DNA of 64,000 nucleotides from positions 62,001-126,000 of the forward strand of contig NZ_JALBGC010000007.1 in NCBI RefSeq assembly GCF_022631375.1, read 5' to 3'. The position numbers were made by a program, and so were the translations under genes. Below are positions 18,661-26,825 of the stretch, piece after piece. Every line of letters begins with the position of its first letter. Within the stretch, counting starts at the first letter, position 1. Source of the DNA: Hymenobacter cyanobacteriorum (GTDB taxonomy: Bacteria; Bacteroidota; Bacteroidia; Cytophagales; Hymenobacteraceae). Below the pieces are notes generated by a model. It saw only the letters and a list, made by a program, of their open reading frames with translations, was not told the DNA's origin and did no database searches.

Positions 18661-18807
18661 GCCGTAAAGATGCGAAGCCGGTTAGTGGCTCCTGCGGCCT
18701 GCTTACCCGTTTTGGGCCGGTGGGGTTGTGCGGCACGGCCGGCGCGGCGAACTCTGCACCCCTAAGTCGCGTTAGCCGCCTACGTTCACCAATTTAAGTG
18801 CTTGCTT

Positions 18808-19245
18808 ATGAAACTGCTGCCTTTTGCTTCCCTGTTGCTCAGCGCCGGCGTGCTGGGAGCTGCGGCGCCCGCCACCGAAACCCAGCCGGTCAGGGTAGTG
18901 GTGTCGTCGCTCGCGTCCACTTCGTCTACCGTCAAGCTGTATTTCTACAACACTCGCGAGGGGTTTCTGAAAAGCGGCAAGTGGGCGTACATGCGGGCCG
19001 TGAAGCCCGAGGGCAAGCCGGAAATCGCGCTGTCCATCGACCTGCCACGCGGCGAATGGGCTGTGTCGCTCACCCAGGACTTGAACAACAACGATAAGAT
19101 TGACAAGAACTTTCTCGGCATTCCTACCGAGCCCTACGCCTTCTCCAACAACATCCGGCCCACGGTGGCCGCGCCCGACTTCAACGAGTGTAAGTTCCTG
19201 GTTAGCGGCCCGGGACGCGTGGTGAATATTGTACTTAAAGACTAA
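18808..19245 (+). CDS. DUF2141 domain protein, exported
   Basis: 145-residue protein with a signal peptide (MKLLPFASLLLSAGVLGAAA). The body matches DUF2141: beta-sandwich segments and the Asp/Asn-rich block LTQDLNNNDKIDKNFLGIPT followed by EPYAFSNN, which resembles a Ca-binding loop. The family is widespread in Bacteroidota and lacks a known role. ATG 18808 was preferred to the TTG two codons earlier. A strong terminator follows. Confidence 0.88.
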   Translation: MKLLPFASLLLSAGVLGAAAPATETQPVRVVVSSLASTSSTVKLYFYNTREGFLKSGKWAYMRAVKPEGKPEIALSIDLPRGEWAVSLTQDLNNNDKIDKNFLGIPTEPYAFSNNIRPTVAAPDFNECKFLVSGPGRVVNIVLKD

Positions 19246-19283
19246 AACGTAAAAATATAAATCGCTCTATATTATTCGAAAAA

Positions 19284-19317
19284 CCCACCGTTGCTCGGGC
19301 AGCGGTGGGTTTTTTTT
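19284..19317 (+). terminator. rho-independent terminator after the DUF2141 gene
   Basis: Stem CCCACCGTTGC / GCAGCGGTGGG (one G-T pair) with a short loop is followed by eight T residues, a textbook intrinsic terminator 38 bases after the stop codon. Confidence 0.92.
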
Positions 19318-19436
19318 GCGCATTCAGGCCCAGTTAGCATCCACCACCGGCAAATGGGGCTGCCACAGTGCAATTAGGGTTAGTGCGGCAAAGTATCAAT
19401 GTTTCTTGATGCAGTTATAAATCATAACTAACATAT

Positions 19437-19444
19437 TAGCTTTG
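19437..19444 (+). promoter_or_regulatory. TAnnTTTG -7 element upstream of the T9SS cargo gene
   Basis: TAGCTTTG matches the Bacteroidota -7 consensus exactly, in an AT-rich stretch 41 bases before the ATG at 19485. No well-spaced TTG is seen upstream (nearest at 19406, 28 bases away), so the -33 half is weak. Confidence 0.5.
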
Positions 19445-19484
19445 TATGAAATAGACTTTTTCTGCGTTCTTTTTTACCTGTACT

Positions 19485-21260
19485 ATGCAACGACGCTTTA
19501 CCTCCTTTTCTGCATCGGTTCGAACCTTGCTGAGTGCTGCGGTTTTGCTGCTGGCCAATGGCTCGCTGAGCCAGGCCTGGGCCCAGTGCACCACCTGTAG
19601 CTACACTGTTGACAATCCGAATAAGTCGGATATTTTCAACATGATTGGTGGCGAAACCATCATTATCGCAAGCAATGTCAACTTCGATGGCACCATCAAC
19701 GTGCTGGGTGACAACGTGACGGTAATTAACCTGGGCGGCTTTACCAGGAGTGGTCAAATCAGGGTGACGGGCAACAACACGGTTATCCGCAACGAAAGCG
19801 AAATCAGCAACGGCAACGGTGGCAATGGCAGCGGCAGCCGTATCGCGGTGGCGAGCGGCACTACCGGCACCGTACTGTACAACAGGGGCACCATCTCGTC
19901 GGACAATGTCGTCCTCAGCGGGCCCACGGTTATCAACAACGGAAATTCTGCCAGCTCCAAAGCGTTGTGGTCGGGCTACGTAGGAGGCAACTTCACAGCT
20001 CCCGTCACCATCAACAACTACGGCAACTGGAGCGGCCAGATTAACAACTTGCCCAACAGCACCATCAACAACTTTGCGGCCGGCACTTGGTCGGCTTATA
20101 TCACGCCCACCGGCACCACCGTTATCAACAACAGCGGTACCTGGAACGCCTCCGACCTGAACTTCTCGGGCAGCCTCACCCTCAACCACTCCGGCGGCAC
20201 CTGGACGGCCAACCTCAACCCCGGCGGCGCGCTAACCATCAACAACAGCGGCACTTGGACCAAAGGCTTCAACTTTCCCAGCACCGGCCCCAACAGCTTT
20301 GTGAACACCGGCACGGCCACCTTCGGCTCGTACTTGGGCATGGGCTCGGCCACCACCATCACCAACAGCGGGGCCATGACGATGACCCAGGGCATGGGCG
20401 ACATCAGCGCCAATTCCAGCCTGACTAATAACCGCGGCGCCACGTTCCGGGTGACGGGCCAGCTGATAAACTACGGCACGGTGAGCAACGCGGGCATTGT
20501 GGCCAGCACCGGCAACTTCTCGAACCAGGCCGGGGCCAGCATGACCGGCCCGGCCGCGCCGCTGCGCGGCAGCTTCACCACCAACGGCTACTCCGTGAAT
20601 GCCGGCTCGTTCGGGATGGTAGGCCGCCTCGATTTTTGTGACTCGGGCAACGCCACGGGCTTCGACTCGCAAACCGGCAGCGTGGGCGCCGCCAACACCA
20701 CATACTGCTCGCTGCGGCCGCTGCCCGTCGAGCTGGCCGTCTTCACCGCCGACGTGGTAAAGGGCCAGGTGCAGCTGCGCTGGGCCACGGCTTCGGAGCA
20801 AAACAGCGCCGTGTTCGTTATCGAGCGCAGCGCCCAGGGCGAAACTTACCAGGCCGTGCGCGAGGTAGCTGCTCAGGGCAATTCCACCGCCGCTACCGTG
20901 TACGCCGCTACCGACGTGCAGCCGCTAGCTGGCACCAGCTACTACCGCCTGCGGCAGGTAGACCGCGACGGGGCCGTGGCCTATTCGCCGGTGCTGAAGG
21001 TGAGCGTGGCCCCCGGCACGCTGCCCGTGCTGGCCTACCCCAACCCCGTCACCGACCGCCTCACCCTCGACCTAACGGCTGCTGCCGCCGAACCCTGCGC
21101 CGTGCGCGTGCTTGGCTTGGCCGGCCAGGTGGTGCGCACCGAAACCCTGACCGGTGGCTGCGTACAGGAGCTAACGCTCGCCGGCTTGCCGGCCGGGCTG
21201 TACCTGCTGCAGGTGCGCACCGCCGGGGGCAGCTCGGTGCAGCGCATCGAGAAGCGGTAA
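19485..21260 (+). CDS. secreted beta-helix-like protein with T9SS sorting domain
   Basis: 591-residue T9SS cargo. Signal peptide MQRRFTSFSASVRTLLSAAV.. ends near AWAQ (residue 34). Residues 40-400 are strongly repetitive, with many Asn/Gly/Thr turns of the form TINNSGTW, NNYGNWSG and NNSGTWNA recurring about every 20 residues, as in right-handed parallel beta-helices. A linker domain (LPVELAVFTADVVKGQVQLR...ASEQNSAVFVIERS) typical of Bacteroidota secreted proteins follows. The last about 75 residues (LAYPNPVTDRLTLDL ... GLYLLQVRTAGG) are a type A T9SS C-terminal domain. Probably anchored at or released from the cell surface; ligand unknown. Confidence 0.9.
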   Translation: MQRRFTSFSASVRTLLSAAVLLLANGSLSQAWAQCTTCSYTVDNPNKSDIFNMIGGETIIIASNVNFDGTINVLGDNVTVINLGGFTRSGQIRVTGNNTVIRNESEISNGNGGNGSGSRIAVASGTTGTVLYNRGTISSDNVVLSGPTVINNGNSASSKALWSGYVGGNFTAPVTINNYGNWSGQINNLPNSTINNFAAGTWSAYITPTGTTVINNSGTWNASDLNFSGSLTLNHSGGTWTANLNPGGALTINNSGTWTKGFNFPSTGPNSFVNTGTATFGSYLGMGSATTITNSGAMTMTQGMGDISANSSLTNNRGATFRVTGQLINYGTVSNAGIVASTGNFSNQAGASMTGPAAPLRGSFTTNGYSVNAGSFGMVGRLDFCDSGNATGFDSQTGSVGAANTTYCSLRPLPVELAVFTADVVKGQVQLRWATASEQNSAVFVIERSAQGETYQAVREVAAQGNSTAATVYAATDVQPLAGTSYYRLRQVDRDGAVAYSPVLKVSVAPGTLPVLAYPNPVTDRLTLDLTAAAAEPCAVRVLGLAGQVVRTETLTGGCVQELTLAGLPAGLYLLQVRTAGGSSVQRIEKR

Positions 21261-21268
21261 CGCGCCGC

Positions 21269-21754
21269 TCAGTCGCCCCGAAACGGATGCAGCCCGCGAC
21301 CCAGTCGCTCGACCAGCGTGATAGCGCGGCGGGCACGGGTGGCGGGCTGCTTGGCTTCGGCGACCAGCCGGGCCATGGCGCGGCGGTGCGCGCCGCTGTA
21401 GCGATGGAAGGCGATTTCGGCCTCGGGCCAGGCGGCGAGGGCTTCGGCCAGCTCGTCGGGCAGGTCCACGTGGTCGGGGTTGGGGTCGGGTTCGATGGTG
21501 ATTGCCAGCTTGTCGCCCAGCGCAATGCCGGTAGCGGCGCACACGTCCTTGTTCAGCATCAGGTAGCGTCCGCCGCCTTCCAGCGGCAGCAGCCCCAGCC
21601 GCAGCGCCTGCCCGTGAATGGTCGCGATGACGCGTTTCGTCGCCTTGCCGCCGAGCGCGTCGAGCACCTCGGCCGGCACCACAATGGTTTGGGTAGGCAT
21701 GAAGCTGGGCCCGCCCGGTTCCAGCACGGCGCGGAAATGAATAGGTTGAAACAT
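21269..21754 (-). CDS. DUF1905 / YdeI-OmdA-like protein
   Basis: 161-residue cytoplasmic protein. From ATG 21752-21754 (MFQPIHFRAVLEPGGPSFMP) the N-terminal half is a DUF1905 barrel (FRAVLEP..., VVPAEVLDALGG, VIATIHGQALRLGLLPL). The C-terminal half (DLPDELAEALAAWPEAEIAF, SGAHRRAMARLVAEAK, RARRAITLVERL) fits the OmdA/YdeI bacteriocin-resistance-associated domain. The upstream frame extension is Arg/Ser-rich and not part of the family. It lies 55 bases downstream of an aldo/keto reductase gene on the same strand, so may be co-transcribed. Confidence 0.85.
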   Translation of the reverse strand: MFQPIHFRAVLEPGGPSFMPTQTIVVPAEVLDALGGKATKRVIATIHGQALRLGLLPLEGGGRYLMLNKDVCAATGIALGDKLAITIEPDPNPDHVDLPDELAEALAAWPEAEIAFHRYSGAHRRAMARLVAEAKQPATRARRAITLVERLGRGLHPFRGD

Positions 21755-21809
21755 GCGCGCAAAGCAACACCACGCCGCGCTTTGCCTGGCACGGTGGGCC
21801 CTGCCCCCG

Positions 21810-22811
21810 CTAGGCCACTGCGGTGCCCGCCAGCTCCCGCAGCTGCTTGTTGATGAAATCCACCTGTTCAAACGTGAGCTGGAAATCCATCGCCCGGGCA
21901 TTCTGCACGGCCTGCTCGGGGTTGCGGGCGCCCACCAGTGCCACCGAAATGCCGGGCTGCGCCAGCGTCCAGCGCAGCACGAGCTGGCTGAGGGTGGCGT
22001 TTTTGGTTTCGGCCAGCGGCCGGATTTTATTCAGCAGGCTGTTCACCCGCTTCACGTTTTCGGGCGTGAAGAAGCGGTTGCCGTTGCGCAGGTCGCCCGC
22101 GCCGAACTCCTGGCCGGGCTTCATCTTGCCCGTCAGCAGGCCCAATTGCAGCGGGCTGTACACCAGAATGGCTTTGTGGTTTTCGAGGCAGTACGGCACT
22201 ACATCGGCTTCAATATCGCGGCGCAGCATGCTGTAGGGCACTTGGTTGGAAGCGAGGTTGAGCGTCTTTTCGGCTTCCTGCATCTGGGCCACCGAGTAGT
22301 TGCTCACGCCGGCCGCCCGCACTTTGCCCTGCTCGATGAGCCGGCTCACGGCCTCCATCGTTTCGTCAATTGGGGTGGTCACGTCGGGCCAGTGTTGCTG
22401 GTAGAGGTCGATGTAGTCGGTGCCGAGGCGGCGCAGGCTGTCCTCGCATTCCCGGATGATGCTGTCGCGGCCAGCATACTTGTACACGTCAAGGTCGTGG
22501 CCGTTGTTGTCCTTGGTTTTCATGGCGAAATCGCCTTTGGCCTCGTTCCAGCGCATGCCGAATTTGGTCAAAATCTGCACCTTGTCGCGCGGCAGGCTTT
22601 TGATGGCTTCGCCCACGATTTCCTCGCTGAAGCCCATGCCGTACACCGGCGCCGTGTCGATGCTGGTCACGCCCAGCTCGTAGCTGGCGTGGATGGCGCC
22701 CACGGCGTCGTTCTGCTCGGTGCCGCCCCACATCCAGCCCCCAGCCGCCCAACTGCCGAAGGTGATGCGCGAAACGGAAACGTCGGAGGAACCTAATTTT
22801 TGATATTCCAT
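21810..22811 (-). CDS. aldo/keto reductase
   Basis: 333-residue NADPH-dependent oxidoreductase with a TIM-barrel fold. It begins MEYQKLGSSDVSVSRITFGS and carries the catalytic Asp/Tyr in SIDTAPVYGMGFSEEIVGEA, Lys in ILTKFGMRW and the QQHWPD strand with His. The C-terminal coenzyme-binding block SVALVGARNPEQAVQNA is clear. Substrate is unknown; close relatives are general stress or sugar aldehyde reductases. Confidence 0.94.
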   Translation of the reverse strand: MEYQKLGSSDVSVSRITFGSWAAGGWMWGGTEQNDAVGAIHASYELGVTSIDTAPVYGMGFSEEIVGEAIKSLPRDKVQILTKFGMRWNEAKGDFAMKTKDNNGHDLDVYKYAGRDSIIRECEDSLRRLGTDYIDLYQQHWPDVTTPIDETMEAVSRLIEQGKVRAAGVSNYSVAQMQEAEKTLNLASNQVPYSMLRRDIEADVVPYCLENHKAILVYSPLQLGLLTGKMKPGQEFGAGDLRNGNRFFTPENVKRVNSLLNKIRPLAETKNATLSQLVLRWTLAQPGISVALVGARNPEQAVQNARAMDFQLTFEQVDFINKQLRELAGTAVA

Positions 22812-23132
22812 GAGGAGTGGTTGGTCTGATTGAAGGGGAAAGTGGCCGCGTTGGGGCCGGGGCTGTTAACCCGGCTTTGGGGGCGAAGGTTGTGGTAGGG
22901 AGTTGATTTGAACGCCGCCTGGCATGCGGTTAGCACCTATCACAACGGTCATGCAGAGCGCAGCGAAGCATCTCTACCGCGCAATGCAATAAAGGCAAAA
23001 GGATTAGTGGTGGCGGGCAAGATGCTTCGCTGCGCTTTGCATGACGTTCTTTCTCTTACTCCGCCCCGCCCGAAACTTTTCGCCCCGTCCGTTTCTTGTA
23101 GCCACTTCCATTGCTTTAAAAATCCCAACAAT
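22812..23132. other. 321-base divergent intergenic region
   Basis: This lies between the divergent aldo/keto reductase and DsbA-family genes. It contains family C inverted repeat copy 3 (22948-23045) and no supported gene. The promoters of both neighbours should lie here; I see no strong consensus match. Confidence 0.5.
22948..23045. repeat. intergenic inverted repeat, family C copy 3
   Basis: 26-bp arms at 22948-22973 and 23020-23045 with one mismatch flank 46 bases. The arm sequence is nearly identical to copy 1 between leuC and leuD (GTCATGCAGAGCGCAGCGAA...). Confidence 0.88.
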
Positions 23133-23837
23133 ATGAAAGTTGAAATCTGGTCCGACGTGGTGTGCCCGTTCTGCTACATCGGCAAGCGCAAGTTTGAGAA
23201 TGCCCTGAAAGACTTCGTGCACCGCGATGAGGTGGAAGTGGTGTGGCACAGCTTCCAGCTCACGCCCGACTTCGAGCCCATTCCCGGCGAAAGCATCCAC
23301 GAGTCGCTGGCCAAGAAAAAGGGCGTTTCGGTGGAGGAAGGCCGCAAAATGAACGACTACATGACCAACGCCGCCAAGGAAGTTGGCCTCAATTACCAGT
23401 TCGATAAAGCCATTCCGGCCAATACCTTTCTGGCGCACCAGCTCATTCACCTCGGCGCCCACTACGGCCGGCAGGATGCCACCAAGGAGCGCCTCATGGC
23501 CGCCTACTACCTCGAAGGCCAGAACATCGGCGACCTCGACACCCTCGTGAAGCTCGGCACCGAAGTCGGCCTCGATGCCACCGAAAGCCGCGAAGCCCTG
23601 CTGGCCGGCACCTACGCCAACGCCGTGCGCCTCGATGAGTACCAGGCCCAGCAAATCGGCGTGCGCGGCGTGCCCTTCTTCGTATTCGAGGACAAATACG
23701 CGGTATCGGGCGCCCAGCCCAGCGAGCTGTTTGCCGAGGTGCTGGAGAAGGTATACGAGGAGTTCAAGCCCGCCAAACCGGCTCTGGTTTCGCTGGCCGA
23801 CGGCGATGCCTGCGGGCCGGAGGGCTGCGCGGTGTAG
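23133..23837 (+). CDS. DsbA-family (FrnE-like) thiol oxidoreductase
   Basis: 234-residue thioredoxin-fold protein without a signal peptide, hence cytoplasmic. ATG 23133 gives MKVEIWSDVVCPFCYIGKRK with the CPFC redox motif at residues 11-14. The helical insertion domain follows, then QIGVRGVPFFVFEDKYAVSG with the cis-Pro motif (GVPFF). This pattern matches FrnE/2-hydroxychromene-2-carboxylate isomerase-like DsbA proteins, often linked to redox stress. The C-terminus has two additional Cys (ACGPEGCAV). Confidence 0.93.
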   Translation: MKVEIWSDVVCPFCYIGKRKFENALKDFVHRDEVEVVWHSFQLTPDFEPIPGESIHESLAKKKGVSVEEGRKMNDYMTNAAKEVGLNYQFDKAIPANTFLAHQLIHLGAHYGRQDATKERLMAAYYLEGQNIGDLDTLVKLGTEVGLDATESREALLAGTYANAVRLDEYQAQQIGVRGVPFFVFEDKYAVSGAQPSELFAEVLEKVYEEFKPAKPALVSLADGDACGPEGCAV

Positions 23838-23868
23838 GGGCAAAAGGGAGTATGTTGCTAAATCCAGA

Positions 23869-23963
23869 ACGGTCATGCTGAGCGCAGCCGAAGCATCTCT
23901 ACCGCAATGGTAAATGAATTACCTGTGCGGTAGAGATGCTTCGGCTGCGCTCAGCATGACCGT
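23869..23963. repeat. intergenic inverted repeat, family C copy 4
   Basis: Perfect 38-bp arms at 23869-23906 and 23926-23963 with a 19-base loop; the longest and most regular copy. It sits between the convergent ends of the DsbA-family and PAS genes, ending 17 bases from the PAS stop codon, and is followed by a T-run (TTTTTTTG) that could make it a terminator for the plus strand. Confidence 0.93.
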
Positions 23964-23979
23964 TTTTTTGTTTGCTGGC

Positions 23980-25461
23980 TCAGTTCGCCGTTCCCGGCAT
24001 TTCACCGCGCAGCTGCGCCTTCAGTGCTTCGGCCTGGTGTTGCGCCAGCACTTTCTCGGTCACGTCCACGATGAAAGCCAGCACGCCCAGCGTCTGGTTC
24101 TGGTCGCTGAGCAGGGGCTGGTAAGTGAAGTCAACGTAGCGGGTTTCGGGGCGGCCCGTGGCGGGGTCGTAGAGCTGGGCAGGCGTGTCGCGGCCCACGA
24201 AGGGCACGCCGGTGGTATACACTTTGTCGAGCAGGTCAATAAAGCCCTGCTCCACTACTTCGGGGAACACTTCGGCTACTTTGAGCCCCAGCTGCGTGCG
24301 GCCGCCGGAGAGCTGCTGGTAATGCTCGTTGAAAAACGAATAGCGGTGCTCGGGCCCGGTGAGGGTGGCGATGCTGGCCGGTACCTGCCCCAGAATCTGG
24401 CTGAGCAGGCGCTGCTGCTGGGCCACGGCGCTACGGTGCTGCTCGGCGTCGGAGAGGGCGGTTTCGAGCTGCCTGGTGCGTTCGGCCACGCTGCCTTCGA
24501 GCAGCTGCTGCACTTTCAGCACTTCTTCCTGGTTGGTGAGCAACTCGGCGTTGCTCTCGTGCAGGGCGCGGTTCACGGCCGCGAGCTGGTCGTTCAACAC
24601 CTGAATTTGCTGGCGGGCCTGCACCTGCTCGCTCACCTCGGTGGCCACTACCATGGCGCCCGTGATGGTGCCATCGTCTTCGCGCAGCGGCAGGTACACG
24701 AAGTTCCAGTACACCGATTCGGGCTGGCCGTTGCGCACGATGGTGGAGTGCATTTCCTTGGCCACGTGCGGGTTGCCGGTTGTCATCACCTCGTTCAGCA
24801 AATCATCAAAGCCCTGGCCGGTAATTTCCGGCAGCAGCTCGAACAGCGGCGTGCCAATGGCCTGGGCCGGCGTGCGGTCCCAGAGCTCCAATACCTTGGG
24901 GTTGGCCAGCTCAATCACGAAGTTGGGACCGCGGTAGGTGGCAATGGCCACCGGGGCCTGCTCGAAAATGCGGGCCAGCTCGCCGCGCTGCCACTCGGCG
25001 GCTTCGCGGGCGGCCTGCTCGCGAAGCTGGGCGTCCTGCACCCGGGCCGCGTTCTGGGTTTGCGCGGTGATGTCGACCACGGTGTGGATAAGGTGCGTCA
25101 CGCGGCCCTGCTCGTCGAGCACCGGCACGTTGCGGGCCTGCCAGTAGCGCTCCACGAACTGGCCGGGATTGGCGGGGTCGGGGGTGTCGTAGGGCTGCAC
25201 GGGCAACTCGTGCGGCTGGCCCGTGGCCAGCACTCGCTCCATCGAGGCGCGCACGTCGTGCACGCTGTGGGCCTCCGGGGTGTCGGGGTTATCAGGAAAT
25301 ACGTCGAATACGTACTTCCCCAGCACGTCGGCGCGCTGGGTGGCGGTGGTGGTCAAATACGCCTCGCTGGCCGCCTCAATCACCAATTCGGGCGAAAGCA
25401 GCAGGCAAGCGCTGGGCAACGCGCTGAAAACAGATATCAGGTCGGAGGAGAGAGCAGGCAT
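23980..25461 (-). CDS. PAS-domain sensor protein without an output domain
   Basis: 493-residue cytoplasmic protein with three PAS modules: about 9-130 (LVIEAASEAYLTTTA...HTVVDITAQ), 160-285 (IFEQAPVAIATYRG...VATEVSEQ) and 360-480 (ILGQVPASIATLTG...FIVDVTEK). Coiled-coil stretches join them (VLNDQLAAVNRALHESNAEL). In Bacteroidota such arrays usually continue into a histidine kinase; here the protein stops 16 residues after the third PAS (ALKAQLRGEMPGTAN) and no HisKA/HATPase motifs follow. It may regulate by dimer contact or be a truncated kinase. The stop lies beside family C repeat copy 4. Confidence 0.88.
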   Translation of the reverse strand: MPALSSDLISVFSALPSACLLLSPELVIEAASEAYLTTTATQRADVLGKYVFDVFPDNPDTPEAHSVHDVRASMERVLATGQPHELPVQPYDTPDPANPGQFVERYWQARNVPVLDEQGRVTHLIHTVVDITAQTQNAARVQDAQLREQAAREAAEWQRGELARIFEQAPVAIATYRGPNFVIELANPKVLELWDRTPAQAIGTPLFELLPEITGQGFDDLLNEVMTTGNPHVAKEMHSTIVRNGQPESVYWNFVYLPLREDDGTITGAMVVATEVSEQVQARQQIQVLNDQLAAVNRALHESNAELLTNQEEVLKVQQLLEGSVAERTRQLETALSDAEQHRSAVAQQQRLLSQILGQVPASIATLTGPEHRYSFFNEHYQQLSGGRTQLGLKVAEVFPEVVEQGFIDLLDKVYTTGVPFVGRDTPAQLYDPATGRPETRYVDFTYQPLLSDQNQTLGVLAFIVDVTEKVLAQHQAEALKAQLRGEMPGTAN

Positions 25462-25520
25462 AGTGCTGGTTTCGGAAAGACGGCAACGGAGTGCGAAATA
25501 CGCAGATTTTAGTCAATGGT

Positions 25521-25973
25521 CTACGCGGGCCGCAACATCGGAATGTGTGGGATGCCGTCCTCCACGTACATCGGCCCACACTGCTCGTAGCCAAAGCCGT
25601 TGTAAAAGGCTTCGAGGTGCTGCTGAGCCCCGATTTTATTGGCCTGCGGGCCGAACAGCGCATCGGAAAACGCCAGCGCCTGCCGCATCAGCTCGCGGCC
25701 CAGGCCGTACTGCCGGAACGGCTGGGCCACAATCACGCGCCCGATGCTGGCCTGCTCGTAACTCTTGCCCGCGTCGAAGAGGCGGGCGTAAGCGGCCAGC
25801 TCGCCGGCTTCGTTGTAGCCCAGCAGGTGGTGCGCGTCCATGTCCTGGCGGTCAATGTCCTGAAAAACACAATTTTGCTCCACTACAAATACCTCGGAGC
25901 GCAAACGCAGCAGGTCGTACAGAATCAGGTTGGGCAGGTTTTCGAAAGGCAGGCAGTGCCAGCGGATAGTCAT
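25521..25973 (-). CDS. ElaA-like GNAT acetyltransferase
   Basis: 150-residue GNAT-fold protein. The opening MTIRWHCLPFENLPNLILYD and LRLRSEVFVVEQNCVFQDID match the ElaA family. The acetyl-CoA loop is IGRVIVAQPFRQYGLGRELM (Q/RxxGxG/A type), and the C-terminal part FYNGFGYEQCGPMYVEDGIPH is conserved. Substrate unknown. It lies 10 bases downstream of the DUF6624-like gene on the same strand, suggesting co-transcription. Confidence 0.92.
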   Translation of the reverse strand: MTIRWHCLPFENLPNLILYDLLRLRSEVFVVEQNCVFQDIDRQDMDAHHLLGYNEAGELAAYARLFDAGKSYEQASIGRVIVAQPFRQYGLGRELMRQALAFSDALFGPQANKIGAQQHLEAFYNGFGYEQCGPMYVEDGIPHIPMLRPA

Positions 25974-25983
25974 AAGTCAGCGC

Positions 25984-26673
25984 TTAGTTTTTGGGCATCT
26001 TCTCGACGTCCTTCAATGTCAGTACGCGGTACGGAATGCCCAAATTAGCGGCATTCTGCTCCACAGTGGTTGGGAAGCCGGCCTTTTTTCGGCGCTCATT
26101 CACCTGCTGCGGGTCTTTGATGGGCCACACGAAGGGCGGCTGGGCTTCGTGCCGGCCCGTTTGTGGGTTCAGCACATTGTAGCCGAAGGCCTGCGTTCCA
26201 TACACCTGCGGTTTGCCAGCGCGCATGAGCTGGCGGTCCAGCATCTGGGCGTAGAGGTAAAAGGGTAATTCACCTTTGTCAGCGGCTTTTTTGATGAGCG
26301 GCAGGTACTGGTCGATGCCGGGCGAGTGTTGGATGACGTACCACGCGGCCTCGTTCGTGGGCTCGCTCACCAGCGTCTTGCCGGGGTAGCCGTACCGCTT
26401 CAAAATCTGCTGCACGCGCACCTGGTTGGTCGAATCCGTCCGCAACATTTGGCGCGGGAGGTAAGTTGGCAGGCTTTCCCGTGTCACGCCCAGGGCCCGG
26501 GCCAACGAGTCGGGCCGGTGCCGCTGGCGCGGGTCGAAAAGCATGCCGCGCCACTTCTGGTCCACGGCGTAGATGCTGTCCAGCTCGTGCTTCAGGCGCG
26601 GGTTCTGCGGCGGGGCCTGGGCGGCGGCCAGCAGCGGCAGCAACGCAAGGAGCAGGAGAAGCAAGGGTTTCAT
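25984..26673 (-). CDS. exported DUF6624-like protein
   Basis: 229-residue protein with a clear signal peptide (MKPLLLLLLALLPLLAAAQA), starting at ATG 26671-26673; the longer frame runs through an inverted repeat. The body contains LKHELDSIYAVDQKWR, a Leu/Arg/Gln-rich middle, VIQHSPGIDQYLPLIKKAAD and YAQMLDRQLMRAGKPQVYGT, a pattern I associate with the Bacteroidota DUF6624 family (unknown function). Family assignment is from memory of motifs and moderate in certainty. Confidence 0.75.
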   Translation of the reverse strand: MKPLLLLLLALLPLLAAAQAPPQNPRLKHELDSIYAVDQKWRGMLFDPRQRHRPDSLARALGVTRESLPTYLPRQMLRTDSTNQVRVQQILKRYGYPGKTLVSEPTNEAAWYVIQHSPGIDQYLPLIKKAADKGELPFYLYAQMLDRQLMRAGKPQVYGTQAFGYNVLNPQTGRHEAQPPFVWPIKDPQQVNERRKKAGFPTTVEQNAANLGIPYRVLTLKDVEKMPKN

Positions 26674-26680
26674 AATAGAG

Positions 26681-26807
26681 CGACTGTAGAGACGCGACAC
26701 TTCGCGTCTTGGCGTTGGCTTCGCTGAACTTAGTTTGCTCATGTTATTAACCTGCGTGGCTCCGGTCGTTCAACGCCGAGACGCGAAGTGTCGCGTCTCT
26801 ACAGTCG
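26681..26807. repeat. intergenic inverted repeat, family A copy 2
   Basis: 37-bp arms at 26681-26717 and 26771-26807 with a single mismatch, spacer 53 bases. The central 30 bases equal those at 470-580. It fills the gap between the DUF6624-like gene start and the mfd stop. Confidence 0.92.
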
Positions 26808-26825
26808 TTCTATTATCGTTCCGCG

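Noticed and set aside
22908..23132. N-terminal extension of the DsbA-family protein
   Set aside because: The extended frame translates the family C inverted repeat; the family N-terminus begins exactly at ATG 23133.
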